Assembly: GCF_026711005.1 (NCBI RefSeq) | Contig: NZ_JAPPVJ010000004.1 | Location: 310,001 to 374,000, forward strand | Length of the DNA: 64,000 nt | Source: Sphingobacterium sp. UT-1RO-CII-1 | GTDB taxonomy: Bacteria > Bacteroidota > Bacteroidia > Sphingobacteriales > Sphingobacteriaceae | Reading direction: 5' to 3' | Shown: positions 37,790-47,959 of the stretch, one piece after another | Layout of the letters: each line of letters starts with the position of its first letter | Position numbering within the stretch: the first letter of the stretch is position 1 | Program-made: the position numbers and the translations under genes | The notes under the pieces: generated by a model | Told to the model about the DNA's origin: nothing | Database searches by the model: none | Seen by the model: only the letters and a program-made list of their open reading frames with translations

Positions 37790-40285
37790 CTAGCCCTTTC
37801 TCTGATCTTTAATAGTTGTAATGCGCTTCAGTAATTCTTCATAGTGGATTTGATCAAAGCCTTTACTCTTTTTACTCAACTTAGTGATTACGGTTTCGAC
37901 TTTTAATAATGCATTCTGCATAATTACGCGCATATCTGATAGATTAGGATTGTAAGGAGTTAATCCTGCAGCTGCATATCTTGTTTCTTGAACTGGCTTA
38001 TCCAATTTCATTAATACACCAAGACGGTCAATGTAGGCGCGTTGCAATCCTCTGCTAAATACATCTAGGTCTTTTGTTGAGAATAATTGTTTTTCAACAT
38101 CAGTTAATAGATTAGTTACGGTATAAGCACGATCTCCGTTCTTAAACTCATTGTCTAGCATACGAGCAAAAGTATAGGTCTCTAGAACAGATGTCAGAAC
38201 TTGATTTTGCATTTCTACTATACGGTTTACTATTGTACCATAATCAGTTCTCGACATTAAAGTAGAGTCTAATAACCATGTTGGCGTATTGAAAACTTGA
38301 TCGCCAACAAATTGAATGGCTTGACGTTGTTTTTCTTTTGGTAAATATTCAAATACAGAGCCTTGTTCACTTTGTGTTTTATAGTTCTCTGTCATTGCTC
38401 CGATATTTGCTACCACATGATTTACATAGCGGCGATATTGACGTAAAATTTCAATGTGCATGTCCTTAACTTCGCTAAGCTCGCCGTTAGGCTTGTAAAT
38501 CCACTCTTGTAAATTAGGAAGAATATATTTTAAATTAGCTATTCCATATTCACTGGCCTTTACAGCATCATTTCCTAAGTCTTCACTTTGTGCTCTAGGA
38601 TCCATTGATCCTTGCTGACCATAATAATACAAAGGGTTGTTTGCCTTTTCTTGTATATAGGACTCCCAGTAGCTTTGTTCTTGTTCTGGGGTTTGATTTC
38701 CTAAATATCGATAGCCAAAGTTTATTGCATAACGATCGTATTCTCCAATTTTAGGATATATGTTTTTGACACCATCACCAGGTTGGGCTATGTAATTAAA
38801 ACGGGCATAGTCCATAATTGATGGGGCAGTTCCATATTTTTCGGTAAATGTTGGAGAGCGTAAGGAGTCTACATCAAAAGCTGCACTTGAACCAAAGTTA
38901 TGTAGTAACCCAATAGTATGACCAACTTCGTGTGAAGAAACAAAACGTATCAACTGTCCCATTTGTTCGTCACTTAGTTTTGCTCCGCGTGCGCCATTGT
39001 GAATAGCTGCTGTTTGTACAAAAAACCAATTTCTAAGTATCGACATAACATTATGGTACCAGCCGATATGACTTTCTATAATCTCACCAGAACGGGGGTC
39101 TGAAATACGAGGTCCGTAAGCATTTTCAATTTCAGATGCAAAATAACGGATAACAGAATAGCGAGCATCTTCGGTACTAAAGTCCGGATCTTCTTCCTTT
39201 GTAGGAGCTTCTTTTCCTACAATTGCATCTTTAAATCCAGCGGCTTCGAAAGCGGTGTTCCAGTCGTTAACTCCTTGTATTAGATATGGAACCCATTTCT
39301 TTGGTGTAGCTGGGTCAATATAATATACAATTTGTTTTTTTGGTGTTACTAATTCGCCTCGTGCATAAGCTTCGGGATCACTTGGTTCCAATCTCCAGCG
39401 TTGTATGAACGCTTTCCACGTTACTTTTTGATCGTTAGCACCGAAGTCAACTTTACGATTGGAAAAATAACCGATACGAGCATTTTCAAAACGGGGCTTC
39501 ATTGGGGTTTCCGGTAATAGTATCATTGATGTGTTTATGCCAAAGGTCATAGCACCCACCGTTTTATCAGCTGGAAGTTCTGTAGAACGATAGGTTTTTA
39601 CAGTCCCAACTTCAATATTTGTTGGGAAAGTCTTAACTGTATCGATGTATGAACGTGAAGCGTCAATACTGGTGATTTTGTAAGTTTTTTTCAATTTTTC
39701 AGGAAGAGGCATACCTGGAATATCTCCGTTGTAAAATTCAGTAACGTCAATTAATACATTCTTTCCGTTATTATTGAAGGCTTTTATATCAAAGGCAGCT
39801 AAAATAGGCATAGCATTAGAGTTTTCTAAAGCCTGATGAATATCCGAATCACCGGAAGCCATATATACATAGCTTGGTACTCGTATATATATGCTCTTGT
39901 CCCGACGTTGCCATTGCCATAGTTGTTCATTGATCATTTCTCCCCCATATTGTGCTCTGAATTCACGTAAGCCTACTGGAGTTTGTGTGAAGCGGGAAAC
40001 TACTAACATGTCTTTGTTGAGGAGGCTGTCGGGGATCTCAAGGTAGTATTTATTATCAACTTTATAGCTGTTGAATAAACCTTTTGTCGCTAACGCATTT
40101 TTGCCAATTAACTCCTCGAAACTTTTAATTTTTTCTTTTTTATCCTTAGTTTCTTCCTTTTTCAACGTGTCTGTTTTTGTAGGAATTGACACTAAGTCTG
40201 ACCATTTACTGGATTGCGCTTGAATAGAATGGAAAACCAAACTACAGAAAGCTAGGGTAATTACTTTTTTTCTTATACCGTTCAT
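37790..40285 (-). CDS. Secreted zinc-dependent metalloprotease (DUF5117/DUF5118 family)
   Basis: The 831-residue protein has a signal peptide (cleavage near SIQAQ), DUF5118- and DUF5117-like N-terminal domains (about 50-310), and a metzincin-type catalytic domain. The zinc motif HEVGHTIGLLH places ligands at H452, H456 and H462 with E453 as catalytic base; the Met-turn SIMDYARFNY follows. It probably degrades proteins or peptides at the outer membrane or outside. It is downstream of susD in the same direction, separated by 100 bases with a nested hairpin. Its position suggests that it supplies substrate for the SusCD transporter. Confidence 0.85.
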   Translation of the reverse strand: MNGIRKKVITLAFCSLVFHSIQAQSSKWSDLVSIPTKTDTLKKEETKDKKEKIKSFEELIGKNALATKGLFNSYKVDNKYYLEIPDSLLNKDMLVVSRFTQTPVGLREFRAQYGGEMINEQLWQWQRRDKSIYIRVPSYVYMASGDSDIHQALENSNAMPILAAFDIKAFNNNGKNVLIDVTEFYNGDIPGMPLPEKLKKTYKITSIDASRSYIDTVKTFPTNIEVGTVKTYRSTELPADKTVGAMTFGINTSMILLPETPMKPRFENARIGYFSNRKVDFGANDQKVTWKAFIQRWRLEPSDPEAYARGELVTPKKQIVYYIDPATPKKWVPYLIQGVNDWNTAFEAAGFKDAIVGKEAPTKEEDPDFSTEDARYSVIRYFASEIENAYGPRISDPRSGEIIESHIGWYHNVMSILRNWFFVQTAAIHNGARGAKLSDEQMGQLIRFVSSHEVGHTIGLLHNFGSSAAFDVDSLRSPTFTEKYGTAPSIMDYARFNYIAQPGDGVKNIYPKIGEYDRYAINFGYRYLGNQTPEQEQSYWESYIQEKANNPLYYYGQQGSMDPRAQSEDLGNDAVKASEYGIANLKYILPNLQEWIYKPNGELSEVKDMHIEILRQYRRYVNHVVANIGAMTENYKTQSEQGSVFEYLPKEKQRQAIQFVGDQVFNTPTWLLDSTLMSRTDYGTIVNRIVEMQNQVLTSVLETYTFARMLDNEFKNGDRAYTVTNLLTDVEKQLFSTKDLDVFSRGLQRAYIDRLGVLMKLDKPVQETRYAAAGLTPYNPNLSDMRVIMQNALLKVETVITKLSKKSKGFDQIHYEELLKRITTIKDQRKG

Positions 40286-40327
40286 TTTTTTAGTATTTCC
40301 TGTTTTAATCTTTGATTATAATTATTC

Positions 40328-40375
40328 CTCTACCTAACGAATAAGTCCAAGAGTTCAACTCTTCATTAGGTAGAG
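40328..40375 (-). repeat. Nested hairpin between susD and the metalloprotease gene
   Basis: An outer stem of 10 perfect pairs (40328-40337 with 40366-40375) encloses an inner stem of 7 perfect pairs (AAGAGTT 40349-40355 with AACTCTT 40357-40363). No T-run follows on the minus strand, and the structure ends about 40 bases before the metalloprotease start. It may be a processing or attenuation element rather than a terminator. Confidence 0.6.
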
Positions 40376-40385
40376 AAACATTGCT

Positions 40386-42020
40386 TTACCATCCTGGATT
40401 TTGAGGGTTAAGATTACTGTTGACTCCTAACTCGACTAATGGTATTGGTAGCCAGTAGTTGCGCTCTATAAAAGTACGCTGACCAGCTAGTTTTTCGTTA
40501 TATGCAAAACTCCCATCGGTGTTTTTGATGACTGTTACGCCACGAACTGATTTGTTCAGATTTTTCTCAGCAGTTTTCCAACGTTTTAGATCATTATATC
40601 TAATATGGTCTTCAAAGGCAAGTTCCACACGACGTTCGCGGTATATGCGTTCTCTCATTTGGTTTTGACTTAACCCTTCTGGTAATTCAGGCATACCTAC
40701 TCGCTTACGTATTGCATTGACAGCGTCGTATACAGAGGCTATTGGACCTTCGGCTTCATTTTTAGCTTCTGCAAAGTTTAATAATACTTCTGCATACCGC
40801 ATAATGACCCAATTTGTGCTACTCGCTATACTAGCGTCTTTATTATAGTCGAAATTTTCATCAATGAATTTTCGCATATAATAGCCTGTTGGAGTTGGGT
40901 TTAATCGAGGCATATCTTTCCCGTTATTGTAGGTCTCAATCGGACGATCTTTAAAAACTACACCATTGTAAAGAATCGACTTTTTGAAGCGTGGATCGCG
41001 ATCTGTATAAGGGTTGTTTTTATCGTAACCCGAGCCTGCTTCATGAATAGTTTTACCATTTGCCATTTCATAACTATCAACTAGATCTTGTGTAGGACAG
41101 TTCATCCCGCGTCCGCCATAACCCGTGGGACTGTTATTTTTGTCAAAGTTATGTTGTCTCTCCCCTTTAAGACCATTGTAACGAAACTCTAAGATAACCT
41201 CCGGCGTATTCATGATGTTCTTTGCTAGAAATACGTTTTCGTACTCTTTTTGTAATGCAAATTTACCTGTCTTAATTACTCCCTCAGCCGCATTGGCTGC
41301 TTCTACCCAAGCGTTTTTATCGTTGTCGACATTGTTTAAAGGGCTTGCATTCCAAAGCAATACCCGAGTACGAAAAGCCAGTGCAGCTTCTTTTGTTATA
41401 CGCCCCCATTCTTCTTTACTATAGGTGCTAGGAAGTTCTTGTGCAGCTTTTTCTAATTCGGACGATATAAAAGTCATTCCGTCTTTGTGTGTTACTTTTT
41501 CAGGTTTTTCTTCTGCTTCTTCAATTGGTTGTGCTTTAAGAATTAGCGGCACATCTTTAAATGAAGAGAATAGACGAAAATAAAGGTAAGCACGCATAAA
41601 GCGAGCCTGCCCGATGACAAGCTTTTTGTCGTCTTCGTTAAGAACCGAAGCTGTTTCAGCACGATTTATAAAGTAATTTATTTTGCGTATCTGTGCATAA
41701 CTATCTTTCCAAAGGTTTCTTTCGGGAAATGCAGTGCTTAAAAAATCACCTGTTAAATAAGTGCTTACTTTTCTTTCTTCTGGACCAATAAGTTGAAGGT
41801 CATCAGTAATTCCTGCAGGTAAATAAGTAGTAGCAAATCCTGTATGAAGAAAAGTATAAAACTCATTGACAGATAGTTTTATCAAGTTCGGGTCGTTCCA
41901 AACTGTTTCTTCAGAAACTAAATTAAGTGGTTTACGATCAAGAAAGTCTTTTTGACAAGAAACTGAAATTAATGTTCCCGCCAGCGCTAATCCAAAAAAT
42001 ATATTTTTATTAAATTTCAT
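40386..42020 (-). CDS. RagB/SusD-family nutrient-binding lipoprotein
   Basis: The 544-residue protein has a lipoprotein signal (LISVSC, C22) followed by FLDRKPLNLVSEETVWND, the classic SusD N-terminus. TPR-like helices and the C-terminal segment with RYAEVLLNFAEAKNEAEG and RRVELAFEDHIRYNDLKRW follow. It caps the SusC channel at the cell surface and binds the ligand. It lies 169 bases after the SusC gene, as expected for a SusC/SusD pair. The ligand is probably peptide, given the protease gene next door, but a glycan cannot be excluded. Confidence 0.93.
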   Translation of the reverse strand: MKFNKNIFFGLALAGTLISVSCQKDFLDRKPLNLVSEETVWNDPNLIKLSVNEFYTFLHTGFATTYLPAGITDDLQLIGPEERKVSTYLTGDFLSTAFPERNLWKDSYAQIRKINYFINRAETASVLNEDDKKLVIGQARFMRAYLYFRLFSSFKDVPLILKAQPIEEAEEKPEKVTHKDGMTFISSELEKAAQELPSTYSKEEWGRITKEAALAFRTRVLLWNASPLNNVDNDKNAWVEAANAAEGVIKTGKFALQKEYENVFLAKNIMNTPEVILEFRYNGLKGERQHNFDKNNSPTGYGGRGMNCPTQDLVDSYEMANGKTIHEAGSGYDKNNPYTDRDPRFKKSILYNGVVFKDRPIETYNNGKDMPRLNPTPTGYYMRKFIDENFDYNKDASIASSTNWVIMRYAEVLLNFAEAKNEAEGPIASVYDAVNAIRKRVGMPELPEGLSQNQMRERIYRERRVELAFEDHIRYNDLKRWKTAEKNLNKSVRGVTVIKNTDGSFAYNEKLAGQRTFIERNYWLPIPLVELGVNSNLNPQNPGW

Positions 42021-42189
42021 GTGTATAAAATTACTGCTTGAGCTCGTAAGCTCGTTTTGATTCTCATCTATCGGATGGCATATCGGTGTTTAGTTACGCA
42101 CGATTTCGTTACCATGTGTTATGGCAGTGAATGATATTGTACAGTTTACGCGATATGGATATTTCATTAGATGTATTCAATTGTTTTAT

Positions 42190-45100
42190 TTAGATACCTA
42201 TGCGAACACCAAATGTGAAAATTCGCTGAGGAGGGTAAAGATTTGCGGTCGCTCCTGTTGATTCGGGGTCAAAACGTTTGTTTTTTGTAATAGTAAATAA
42301 GTTTTGACCCTGTAAGTTTAACGTCATTGATCTTAATCCTGCCTTTTTAATCCATTCCGATGGTATAATGTAACTGATCTGCGCTGTTCTCAATTTTAAA
42401 TAATTACCATTTTTCACGTAAAATGTTGACGGTAGTTTGTTGAACTTATGATCAGAGAGTAGGCGTGGGTAGCTTGCGTTTAAATTTTCAGGTGTCCAAC
42501 GATCTAAGTGTAAATCATAGAAATTTGCTATATCGTTATTGGCTGAATAATTTATATAAACATCAGTTGAAGCTTGGAAAAATGCATCAACTGATAATCC
42601 TTTCCAAGCAGCAGATACGTTAACACCATATACTGTAGGTGGATAGATGTATCTGGCTTCAAATGCACGATCGGGACTTCCACTATATAGCTCTACAATG
42701 CCGTCTCCGTTCATGTCGCGGTATTTAATATCACCAGGTTTTGGTGTGATTGGTTCACCGTTCGGACTGTCTATATATTTTGCCCAACCTGCAACGTCTG
42801 CTTCGTCTTTAAAAATACCATCCGCTTGCAATATGCGAACCATGCCGATCGGAGAACCCTCTTGTCTTAATCCTGGTAGAAGCGCTTCATTTTCTCCATA
42901 GTCTACAGCTTGACTTTTTGTGTAAGTCATATTAACGCGTGCGTTTATGCTTACTTTATTGATTTTACTACGGTGGGATAAAGCAACTTCATACCCATAG
43001 TAGCGTTCTTTTGCAAAGTTTTGTAAGGCTGGGTTAATACCGAATGTTAACGGAACATCGTAAGATCTAGACCGTAGTATGTCAAATTTATTTTTATTAT
43101 AGTAATCTACTTCAAATCCTAATTTTCCTCGCCATAGTATAGCATCTAAACCTATATCAAATGCATCGACTTTTTCCCAAGTAATATTAGTGTTTGGAAC
43201 ACTGAGGTTCGAGATTCTAGCTAATGGGCTAATGTTATCAGCTGTACCGAATACGTAACCAGCTGGCATTATAGCATAGTTGTAATAATAGGTATATAAC
43301 GAGCCTCCGTCGTTACCTAAACGACCGAATGAAGAGCGTAGTTTTAGGTTGTCAATAAATTGGAAACGTTCCTTGAAGAAATCTTCTTCAGAAATAACCC
43401 AAGCGGCAGATAAAGCCGGGAAAAAACCATTTCTTTTACCTTTAGGGTAGTAGGGAGAACTATCATATCTAAAGCTTCCTTCTACGATATATCTTTGGTT
43501 ATAATTGTACTGTAGTCTTCCAACAACACTTTGTCTAGCACTTTCTGTTGAAGAACCAAGGTTTTTTTGTGTGCTAGCATGGCCAAGAAAAAGTTGATCT
43601 AAGCTTGAAACTGGAAAGTTGCTACGATCTGCGGACATCATTTCACTTTTGAATTCATTTTGTTCGTAAAGCGCCATGGCATCTACATTGTGTAAACCAA
43701 ATTTCTGTTTATAATTTAGTTTTAACTGTACGTTGATGTTATTATTCTGATTATAAGCTTGACTTAAGTAAGGCTTCTCGGTACCATTCTGTAGGGTGTA
43801 GTCTTCTGAATCATAGGCTAAAGTATACTGTGGGAAAGGAATCGTAAAGCCTTTTTGGAAGGAGTTGTTACGATCTATCGCTACACTTGCACCAGCTGAT
43901 AGCCCCGGGACAAATGGGATTTGTTGTGTGAGTTGGAAAGAACCTGTAAATACATTTCTTGTGGTTCTGTTGTATCCGCTTTCAGGCATAACATCTGTAA
44001 GTGGGTTGCCTGAAAAACCTGAGTAAGCATAGTAACCATTTGAAAACTTTGCTGGAGAAACAGCTCCTAAAGAGGCAAGTCTGCTAAAAATAGTTTCAGC
44101 ATAAGCAGCAGGGTTTTCAGCAGTTTCACTAATATAATTCAAGCTGACGGCTAAATTTGTATTAGGCGTGATGTCATAATCTGTATTGCTGATAAGGCCA
44201 TATCTTTTAAGGCCTGCGGTTTTCATTAGCCCGTTTTGATCGGTGAAAGAGCCACTTAAAAAATAACGTGCATTTTTACTGCCTCCGCGTAGATTTACAT
44301 TATGCTTTTGTAGCATCGCGGTTTTATTGAGAACCTCGTCATACCAGTTTGTGTTTGGGTAACGGTCCGGGTCAGAGCCATCTAAGAATTTCTGGAGTTC
44401 CTCATCAGTATATCTACTCCTAGGCGAAGAGTTTTTATCGGCAATATCATTATCATACATTTCGTTATTTAATAATGCATATTGATAAGAATTTAAAAAT
44501 CGAGGAAGTTTGGTGCTCTCTTGAAAACCAATTTGACCATTATATTGAAGCTCAATTTTTTCTTTATTTCCTTTTTTAGTCGTAATTAGGATGACACCAT
44601 TGGCACCCCTTGTTCCATAAACTGCTGCAGAAGCATCTTTTAATACAGTGATACTTTCTATAGAGTTTGGGTCTAACTTGTCAATCTCCATACCGATTAA
44701 TCCTTGACCTTCACGCGCAACACCATCGATAACGATAAGAGCATCGTTATTCATACCTCTAATTCTTATCCCCGCACGATCCCGATCAGGAGCTCCTGAT
44801 GTCATAGTAGATGTTAGCCCTGGTGCACGGCCCATCAATGTATTTGATAAGTTCACGGAAGGAGATTTACTTAGTTCTTCACCTTTTAGTGTATTAATAG
44901 CTCCTGTAACTAATTTTTTCTGTTGAGCACCGTAGCCAACAACAACAATATCATTAAGTTCTGTTAGAGCCTTAGATAAAACTATTGTTGGTGCATCATC
45001 ATTGCTCTTAATTTTGTATTCACTTCTCTGATAACCAAGAAAAGTTATTTCTAAAATATCACCTGTATTTGCTGCAATTGTGAATTGACCATCGCTATTG

Positions 45101-45609
45101 GTTGTTACGATTATATTAGTACGCTGATTTCTTATAGTAGCTCCTCGTAGGGAAATATTTTGATCGTTACGTATACTACCGGTAACATTTTGTTGTTGTT
45201 TAGTAGTAACAGATGTAGGTTTCTCTTTTGAATTAGCCTTTTTTAAGACAATGTTTTTTCCTGATAGTACGTAGGTGATCTCGGTACCTTCGAAGATAGC
45301 CTCTAGCGCTTTTTCGATAGAGGCGTTAGTAATACGGATGCTTTTTACTTGTGTTTGGTAAATGAGCTGATCGTCAAATAGAAAGTGATATCCTGTCTGT
45401 TTCTGAATTTCTTTTATTAGGTTGTCAATCTTTATGTTGTTTCCCGATAGGGTTACGGTTTGACCTACAATTTCAAATGAGTTAAGAGAAAATAGTAAGG
45501 CAAATAAAGCTATGTTAGAGCTAAAGCTCCAGAGTAATTTTCCGACAGAACGGTTTCTAACTGTCGTTTTCGTATTTCGATTCATTTTAAGTAATAAGTT
45601 TCTAGTCAT
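42190..45609 (-). CDS. SusC/RagA-family TonB-dependent outer-membrane transporter with STN domain
   Basis: The 1139-residue protein has a signal peptide, an STN domain (about 50-125, with VTLSGNNIKIDNLIKEIQKQ), a carboxypeptidase-like regulatory domain (about 140-215), a plug with VIDGVAREG and GTRGANGVILITTKKG, and the TonB-dependent barrel ending RIFTFGVRIGI. The STN domain normally contacts a FecR-type anti-sigma factor in the periplasm, and a FecR gene lies upstream. It imports the substrate bound by SusD. A second possible start is the ATG nine codons in (45585), which leaves a more usual signal peptide. Confidence 0.94.
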   Translation of the reverse strand: MTRNLLLKMNRNTKTTVRNRSVGKLLWSFSSNIALFALLFSLNSFEIVGQTVTLSGNNIKIDNLIKEIQKQTGYHFLFDDQLIYQTQVKSIRITNASIEKALEAIFEGTEITYVLSGKNIVLKKANSKEKPTSVTTKQQQNVTGSIRNDQNISLRGATIRNQRTNIIVTTNSDGQFTIAANTGDILEITFLGYQRSEYKIKSNDDAPTIVLSKALTELNDIVVVGYGAQQKKLVTGAINTLKGEELSKSPSVNLSNTLMGRAPGLTSTMTSGAPDRDRAGIRIRGMNNDALIVIDGVAREGQGLIGMEIDKLDPNSIESITVLKDASAAVYGTRGANGVILITTKKGNKEKIELQYNGQIGFQESTKLPRFLNSYQYALLNNEMYDNDIADKNSSPRSRYTDEELQKFLDGSDPDRYPNTNWYDEVLNKTAMLQKHNVNLRGGSKNARYFLSGSFTDQNGLMKTAGLKRYGLISNTDYDITPNTNLAVSLNYISETAENPAAYAETIFSRLASLGAVSPAKFSNGYYAYSGFSGNPLTDVMPESGYNRTTRNVFTGSFQLTQQIPFVPGLSAGASVAIDRNNSFQKGFTIPFPQYTLAYDSEDYTLQNGTEKPYLSQAYNQNNNINVQLKLNYKQKFGLHNVDAMALYEQNEFKSEMMSADRSNFPVSSLDQLFLGHASTQKNLGSSTESARQSVVGRLQYNYNQRYIVEGSFRYDSSPYYPKGKRNGFFPALSAAWVISEEDFFKERFQFIDNLKLRSSFGRLGNDGGSLYTYYYNYAIMPAGYVFGTADNISPLARISNLSVPNTNITWEKVDAFDIGLDAILWRGKLGFEVDYYNKNKFDILRSRSYDVPLTFGINPALQNFAKERYYGYEVALSHRSKINKVSINARVNMTYTKSQAVDYGENEALLPGLRQEGSPIGMVRILQADGIFKDEADVAGWAKYIDSPNGEPITPKPGDIKYRDMNGDGIVELYSGSPDRAFEARYIYPPTVYGVNVSAAWKGLSVDAFFQASTDVYINYSANNDIANFYDLHLDRWTPENLNASYPRLLSDHKFNKLPSTFYVKNGNYLKLRTAQISYIIPSEWIKKAGLRSMTLNLQGQNLFTITKNKRFDPESTGATANLYPPQRIFTFGVRIGI

Positions 45610-45694
45610 TTTTATAGCGCTTTATCCGCTGTGGGAGCGCATTATTAAGCAGTGTTCATAGAAGTTTGTACAACACAGCTTGTGTTTTTATTAT

Positions 45695-46903
45695 CTATTT
45701 GTTTATGAAAATCCTCCTTCCCTTAATTTCAAAATTGATACTCTCTGTTATTCTAAATAAGTTGATGATTTCTGAAAGATTGCTGTCGCGTGATAGCGAT
45801 CCACTGAATGTTTTTGTTTTCAAATTTTCAGCACCAGGTTGGAAAATAAACTCCGCATCATACCAGCGCTCCAATTTTTTGATAATACTCTCTAATGGTT
45901 CTTTTGTGAAAACAAAGAGTCCGTCTTTCCATGCGCTGATTGCTTCAGTGTCTACAGTTTGTTTTAATAGTTTGGTACCTTGTATTTGGCTTTGGGTTCC
46001 AGGTGTTAATAGGAGCTGTTGACCATAGGATGAAACTGCAAGTGAACCACTTATTAGTGTTGTAATATGGTTTTGTCGGTCGTAGCTGTTTATATTAAAA
46101 CTTGTACCTAATACTGCTACTTTTTGTATGTCAGTATGTACAAAAAATGGTTTTGTTTTGTTTTCGGCGACCTCGAAATAGGCTTCTCCCTCTAGGCTTA
46201 CTTCTCGCTTATTATCTTTGAAAACTGTCGGAAAGCTTAGTTTAGATAGTGCGTTAAGCCATATTTTTGTACCGTCAGTTAAGCGTATCTGGTATTGTCC
46301 ACCTAGAGGTACCTCAATAGTTTGGGCTGTTAACTCATTATTAGTCGCAGTGATAAGGTTGCCATTTCCATCTTGCATTTCTGTCGCTCCAATAATAAGT
46401 TCACCGCTTGCATTTAACTCAATCTGTTGGCCATCTATTAGATGAAGTATTGCTTTGTTAGATCCCGGTGGTATATCATGAAGTACTTCTGTAGTAAAAC
46501 TGTGTTGTTTTTGTGTTTTGTTGTAGTATTTGTAACTTACGGTGCTAAGCGTGCCTATAAGCAATACTGCAGCTGCGGATTTCCAATAGGACAATCGCAC
46601 CCGCCATGTTTTTGTCTTTTGTAATCCTATTGTTTTTTTAAATCTATTGAATGCAAGTTGTGCTTTTTTACTATTTTTTTTTGTGATTTTACTATTGAAG
46701 TTTTGCTCGATCAATTTATTGATGAGTTCTTCGTTCTTGGGGTTTTGAAATGCTTCAATCCATTCCAATAATTCCTCTGCGGATAGGGATCCTTCAATAT
46801 ATTTGTAGTATAGTTTTTCTATTGCTTTATTATCTTGCATTTGAAAAGTAGTTAATGAGCCTTCCAAAATAGATAGACGTAAAAAGTCTTTGGGGGAAGA
46901 CAC
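45695..46903 (-). CDS. FecR-family anti-sigma factor
   Basis: The 402-residue protein has a cytoplasmic N-terminal sigma-binding region (about 1-95), one membrane segment (about 107-124), the FecR domain (about 190-300, with EVPLGGQYQIRLTDGTKIWL and EVSLEGEAYFEVAEN), and a C-terminal DUF4974 domain (about 325-400) that contacts the STN domain of SusC. Ligand binding at SusC is passed through it to the ECF sigma factor. Gene order sigma-fecR-susC-susD is standard. It is 106 bases after the sigma gene. Confidence 0.92.
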   Translation of the reverse strand: MSSPKDFLRLSILEGSLTTFQMQDNKAIEKLYYKYIEGSLSAEELLEWIEAFQNPKNEELINKLIEQNFNSKITKKNSKKAQLAFNRFKKTIGLQKTKTWRVRLSYWKSAAAVLLIGTLSTVSYKYYNKTQKQHSFTTEVLHDIPPGSNKAILHLIDGQQIELNASGELIIGATEMQDGNGNLITATNNELTAQTIEVPLGGQYQIRLTDGTKIWLNALSKLSFPTVFKDNKREVSLEGEAYFEVAENKTKPFFVHTDIQKVAVLGTSFNINSYDRQNHITTLISGSLAVSSYGQQLLLTPGTQSQIQGTKLLKQTVDTEAISAWKDGLFVFTKEPLESIIKKLERWYDAEFIFQPGAENLKTKTFSGSLSRDSNLSEIINLFRITESINFEIKGRRIFINK

Positions 46904-47009
46904 CTTAGAATGTTTTTGTTGAAATTAATTTTTAAGAGAACTGGGAAGAGGTGAAATTGTAAATAGTGTAAGTATTAAAAAAACATGTTGTAGCTGACAT
47001 TTGCGTGTA

Positions 47010-47618
47010 TTATCTTGTTTCGGAAAGTATTTGTTCGAGCAATATGGAGGCTAAAATGAGCAGCTCTATTTTTGTGTTTTTTGCAATAGATTGACGTAAT
47101 GATTTCAGAGCCCGTACAATATATGTTTTGGAAGATGTGACGGAGATATTAAGTTGTGCTGCAATTTGTTCGTGTGATAATCCATCTATACGGCTCAGTA
47201 TAAACACTTCTTTAACTTTATCTGGGAGGTTATTTATAGCTGTATTAATAAAAACTTCAAGTTCCTTATACTCTAACTTTTTTATGGGATCTAAGTTGTT
47301 GTCTGCAAAATATTGGATCATTTGTTCCAGGTTCTCCGTAACCAATATTTTTTTTCGCAGATGATCTAAGGTGCTGTTGCGTGCTATCGTATAGAGGTAG
47401 GCTTCGATATTTTGAATATCGTACAATTCTTCTTTTTTATTCCATAGTTTTATAAAAACTTCTTGGCTGATATCTTCCGCTTGCTGCTTTGTTTTGACAA
47501 GTTGCTCGACCACTGTATATACATGCATCCAATAAACTTCAAAAAGCTGCTCAAATGCTTCTGAAGAACCTTCAGCAAGTTGCTTAAAAAACTGTTTGTC
47601 ATGTTTTAAAGAGTACAT
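47010..47618 (-). CDS. ECF RNA polymerase sigma factor (FecI-like)
   Basis: The 202-residue sigma factor has region 2 (about 20-90, AEDISQEVFIKLWNKKEELYDI split near 43-64, IEAYLYTIARNSTLDHLRK) and region 4 with a helix-turn-helix (about 130-185, LPDKVKEVFILSRIDGLSHEQIAAQLNIS split near 137-165). It directs transcription of the downstream fecR-susCD genes and the metalloprotease, presumably. A short hydrophobic C-terminal tail (LLILASILLEQILS) is unusual in length but seen in Bacteroidota ECF factors. Confidence 0.92.
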   Translation of the reverse strand: MYSLKHDKQFFKQLAEGSSEAFEQLFEVYWMHVYTVVEQLVKTKQQAEDISQEVFIKLWNKKEELYDIQNIEAYLYTIARNSTLDHLRKKILVTENLEQMIQYFADNNLDPIKKLEYKELEVFINTAINNLPDKVKEVFILSRIDGLSHEQIAAQLNISVTSSKTYIVRALKSLRQSIAKNTKIELLILASILLEQILSETR

Positions 47619-47959
47619 TTCTTAGCTTCTTAGGAGCAGTTGGATGGATTTGTCGATAACCATCAATTTTATGTAATTATTGGATGCAAAAATAATTAAT
47701 TATTTGGTGTTAAGAAAGTAATGTGATAAGGAGTCAGTTTTTATAGAGGTACATACTATTAATTTGGCTGTTGTTATATTTTTGCATGAACAACTCTCTG
47801 CAAAAAACCGCTTACAGTAAGCTATGCTTATCTTATATTAGGTGAAAAATTTGTTTGTTTATTCATAAGGAGTTTGTTCCGGCTTTTGTTAGGTATATAG
47901 GTGTTATACTCCTAGTTCTAAGTTTTGTTCGCGACTTTAAAAATAATTATCTTTAACCT
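47619..47959. promoter_or_regulatory. 341-base divergent promoter region between the ECF sigma and MNT-HEPN genes
   Basis: Two copies of TATTTTTGCAT occur in opposite orientation: minus strand -7 at 47687-47694 toward the sigma gene and plus strand -7 at 47777-47784 toward the MNT-HEPN gene. Both match TAnnTTTG exactly. A GCTTAC-A-GTAAGC palindrome lies at 47810-47822, inside the long leader of the MNT-HEPN transcript, where it could be an operator. -33 elements are not clear. Confidence 0.45.
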
